In this document: in pieces, positions 14,758 to 16,399 of the stretch
How the letters are laid out: each line of letters begins with the position of its first letter
Position numbering within the stretch: the stretch's first letter is position 1
The notes under the pieces: model-generated
What the model saw: only the letters and a program-made list of their open reading frames with translations
Told to the model about the DNA's origin: nothing
The model's database searches: none
DNA from: DASVXQ01 sp046727955
Lineage (GTDB): Bacteria > Actinomycetota > CALGFH01
Reading direction: 5' to 3'
DNA: 16,399 nucleotides
NCBI GenBank assembly: GCA_046727955.1
Contig: JBKPDO010000287.1
Location: forward strand, 1-16,399
Translations under genes and position numbers: made by a program

Positions 14758-16334
14758 CCGTCGCAGCCACGGGCGCCGGCTTGCGACCCTCGCTCGACGA
14801 ATTCGTCCGGCTCGCCAAGGAGTACTCGGTGGTGCCGGTCTGGCGCGAGCTGCTCGGCGACCTGGAGACGCCCGTGAGCGCCTTCCGCAAGCTGGGAGGC
14901 GGCGAGGGCTCGGTGCTGCTCGAGAGCGTCGAGCACGGCGAGCGCTGGGGCCGCTTCTCGTTCATCGGCACCGATCCGTTCGCGACCTTCGCGGCCAGGC
15001 GCGGGCGCGTGACCTGGACCGGCGACCCGCCGGAGGGCCTGCCCGACGGGCCGCCGCTGGCGGTGCTGCGCGCCGCGCTCGAGCGGCTGCGCTCGCCCGC
15101 GATCCCCGGGCTCGCCCCGCTGTACGCCGGGGCGGTCGGCTACCTCGCCTACGACGCCGTCCGCGAGCTCGAGCGCCTGCCCGACCAGACCGAGGACGAC
15201 CTCGAGCTGCCCGACGCGCTCCTGGTGCTGCCGCGCTCGGTAGTGGTGTTCGACCACCTCGGGCAGCGCCTGGCACTGGTCGCCAACGTGCTGGTGCGCG
15301 AGGCGGTCGACCTGGAGGAGGCGTACGCCGCCGCCGCGCGGCGGCTCGACGAGCTGGCCGAGCGGCTGGCGGTGCCGAGCCCCAGCCCGCCCACGCCGCT
15401 GCCCGCCGCCGGGCCGCCGGCCAAGGCCTCGAGCGACCTGCCAAGGGGGCGCTACCAGCAGATGGTCGAGGGCGCCAAGGAGCACATCCGCGCCGGCGAC
15501 GCCTTCCAGGTGGTCCCGTCGCAGCGCTTCTCGGTCCGCACCACGGCCCATCCGTTCGACGTGTACCGGGTGCTCCGGGTGGTCAACCCGTCGCCCTACA
15601 TGTATTTCCTGCGCCTGCCGGGCGTGACCCTGGCGGGCTCCTCCCCCGAGGTACTGGTGACCGTGCAGGGGCGCCGCGCGACCATGCGGCCGATCGCCGG
15701 CACGCGGCCGCGCGGCGCCGACCCGGACGGTGACCTGGCGCTCGAGGACGAGCTCAAGGGGGACGAGAAAGAGCGCGCCGAGCACGTCATGCTGGTCGAC
15801 CTGGCCCGCAACGACCTCGGCCGGGTGTGCCGCCCCGGGACCGTGCGGGTCGAGGACTTCATGAGGGTCGAGCGCTACTCGCACGTCATGCACCTGGTCT
15901 CGGACGTGGTGGGGGAGCTGGCGGACGAGGTCACCGCGTTCGACGTGCTGGCCGCCAGCTTCCCTGCGGGGACCGTGTCGGGCGCGCCCAAGGTCCGGGC
16001 GATGGAGATCATCGACGACCTGGAGCGCCACCGCCGCGGGCCCTATGCCGGCTGCGTCGGCTACTTCGACTTCTCCGGCAACCTGGACACCTGCATCACC
16101 ATCCGCACCTGCGTGTTCGTCGGTGACACCGCGCACTGCCAGGCAGGCGCCGGGATAGTGGCCGACTCGGTCCCGGAGCTCGAGGAGCGCGAGACCGAGG
16201 CCAAGGCCCGGGCGCTGCTGGCCGCGGTCGCCGCCGCCGAGGCGCTCCCCGAGCGCGGCCGCACACAGGAGCCGGGCCACAGCGAGGGCGAGGAGCCGGC
16301 CCGCGGTGCGGGGGAGAGGGAGGGAGTGGGATAG
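14754..16334 (+). CDS. trpE: Anthranilate synthase component I
   Basis: This is the large subunit of anthranilate synthase, which makes anthranilate from chorismate with ammonia supplied by TrpG. It is the first committed step of tryptophan synthesis. It has 526 residues, starting at GTG 14754 with GGGGAG upstream. The N-terminal domain includes the tryptophan-binding LLES (residues 55-58), implying feedback inhibition. The chorismate-binding domain shows VVPSQRFSV, YMYFLRLPGVTLAGSSPEVL, RPIAGTRPRGA, HVMLVDLARNDLGRV, GTVSGAPKVRAMEIIDDLE, GCVGYFDFSGNLDTCITIRT and QAGAGIVADS with the magnesium-binding ELEERETEAKA. These features distinguish it from PabB or isochorismate synthase. The last ~35 residues are an acidic/glycine tail outside the family core. 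It is coupled to hisI upstream and directly abuts the next gene. No TrpG partner is visible in the window. Confidence 0.96.
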   Translation: MTVAATGAGLRPSLDEFVRLAKEYSVVPVWRELLGDLETPVSAFRKLGGGEGSVLLESVEHGERWGRFSFIGTDPFATFAARRGRVTWTGDPPEGLPDGPPLAVLRAALERLRSPAIPGLAPLYAGAVGYLAYDAVRELERLPDQTEDDLELPDALLVLPRSVVVFDHLGQRLALVANVLVREAVDLEEAYAAAARRLDELAERLAVPSPSPPTPLPAAGPPAKASSDLPRGRYQQMVEGAKEHIRAGDAFQVVPSQRFSVRTTAHPFDVYRVLRVVNPSPYMYFLRLPGVTLAGSSPEVLVTVQGRRATMRPIAGTRPRGADPDGDLALEDELKGDEKERAEHVMLVDLARNDLGRVCRPGTVRVEDFMRVERYSHVMHLVSDVVGELADEVTAFDVLAASFPAGTVSGAPKVRAMEIIDDLERHRRGPYAGCVGYFDFSGNLDTCITIRTCVFVGDTAHCQAGAGIVADSVPELEERETEAKARALLAAVAAAEALPERGRTQEPGHSEGEEPARGAGEREGVG

Positions 16335-16399
16335 GTGGCCGGCGGGCGGGGCGCACGGGCCCGACCGGTGCGGCAGCGGCGGCCGCGGCGGCTGCGGGG
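16335..16399 (+). CDS. Start of a downstream gene, possibly Trp-associated membrane protein
   Basis: GTG at 16335 follows directly on the trpE TAG, with AGGGAG at 16321-16326 as a plausible ribosome site. The 21 visible codons are Arg/Gly-rich (VAGGRGARARPVRQRRPRRL) and the frame runs off the window. In many actinobacteria a small tryptophan-operon membrane protein with a basic N-terminus lies between trpE and trpC. The position and charge fit, but no membrane segment is visible yet, so the identity is inferred from gene order. Confidence 0.45.
   Translation, partial: MAGGRGARARPVRQRRPRRLR

Noticed and set aside
14199..16280. A 693-codon minus-strand frame across hisI and trpE
   Set aside because: It is antisense to two clearly identified genes, with shadow-like composition and no motifs.

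Overview
The window is very GC-rich and reads as chromosomal DNA of an actinobacterium. The support is GTG starts with strong Shine-Dalgarno sites, a BldC-type regulator, a class F-like sortase, a giant (about 180 kDa) NAD-dependent glutamate dehydrogenase, and the order hisI-trpE followed by a probable small membrane-protein gene. The lineage below phylum cannot be fixed from sequence reading alone.

Layout. (1) Positions 1-150 hold two near-identical 24-nt GC palindromes just downstream of a leftward gene. (2) Positions 150-1752 hold a BldC/MerR-like DNA-binding protein (minus strand) divergent from an XRE-family regulator (plus strand) that is broken by frameshifts. (3) Positions 1753-2970 are debris: short tandem palindromes, the C-terminal end of a xanthine dehydrogenase-type molybdopterin subunit, an internally deleted transposase, and an inverted second copy of that transposase's 3' end. 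(4) Positions 2993-3292 hold an intact small protein that resembles an ABM-fold monooxygenase (minus strand). (5) Positions 3586-5896 hold a two-module FtsX-type ABC permease with a degraded N-terminus, a one-base frameshift in a G run, and no ATPase partner. (6) Positions 5897-6363 hold a 4 x 16 bp tandem repeat and a possible small or leader RNA ending in a clear intrinsic terminator. (7) Positions 6364-9202 hold a compact three-gene cell-surface operon: a duplicated helical lipoprotein, a class F-like sortase with its own lipobox, and a membrane-anchored SGNH hydrolase. (8) Positions 9298-14139 hold the NAD-glutamate dehydrogenase on the minus strand, convergent with the operon. (9) Positions 14344-16399 hold hisI and trpE, translationally coupled, and the first codons of a downstream gene.

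How it fits together. Roughly the first 6 kb is a decay zone with several broken genes and mobile-element relics. From 6.3 kb on every reading frame is intact and tightly packed. The glutamate dehydrogenase links glutamate to 2-oxoglutarate, while hisI and trpE start an amino-acid biosynthesis cluster. The most unusual unit is the lipoprotein-sortase-SGNH operon with the structured region before it. All three products are predicted to act outside the membrane, no LPXTG-type substrate is visible nearby, and I do not recognise the lipoprotein as a named family.
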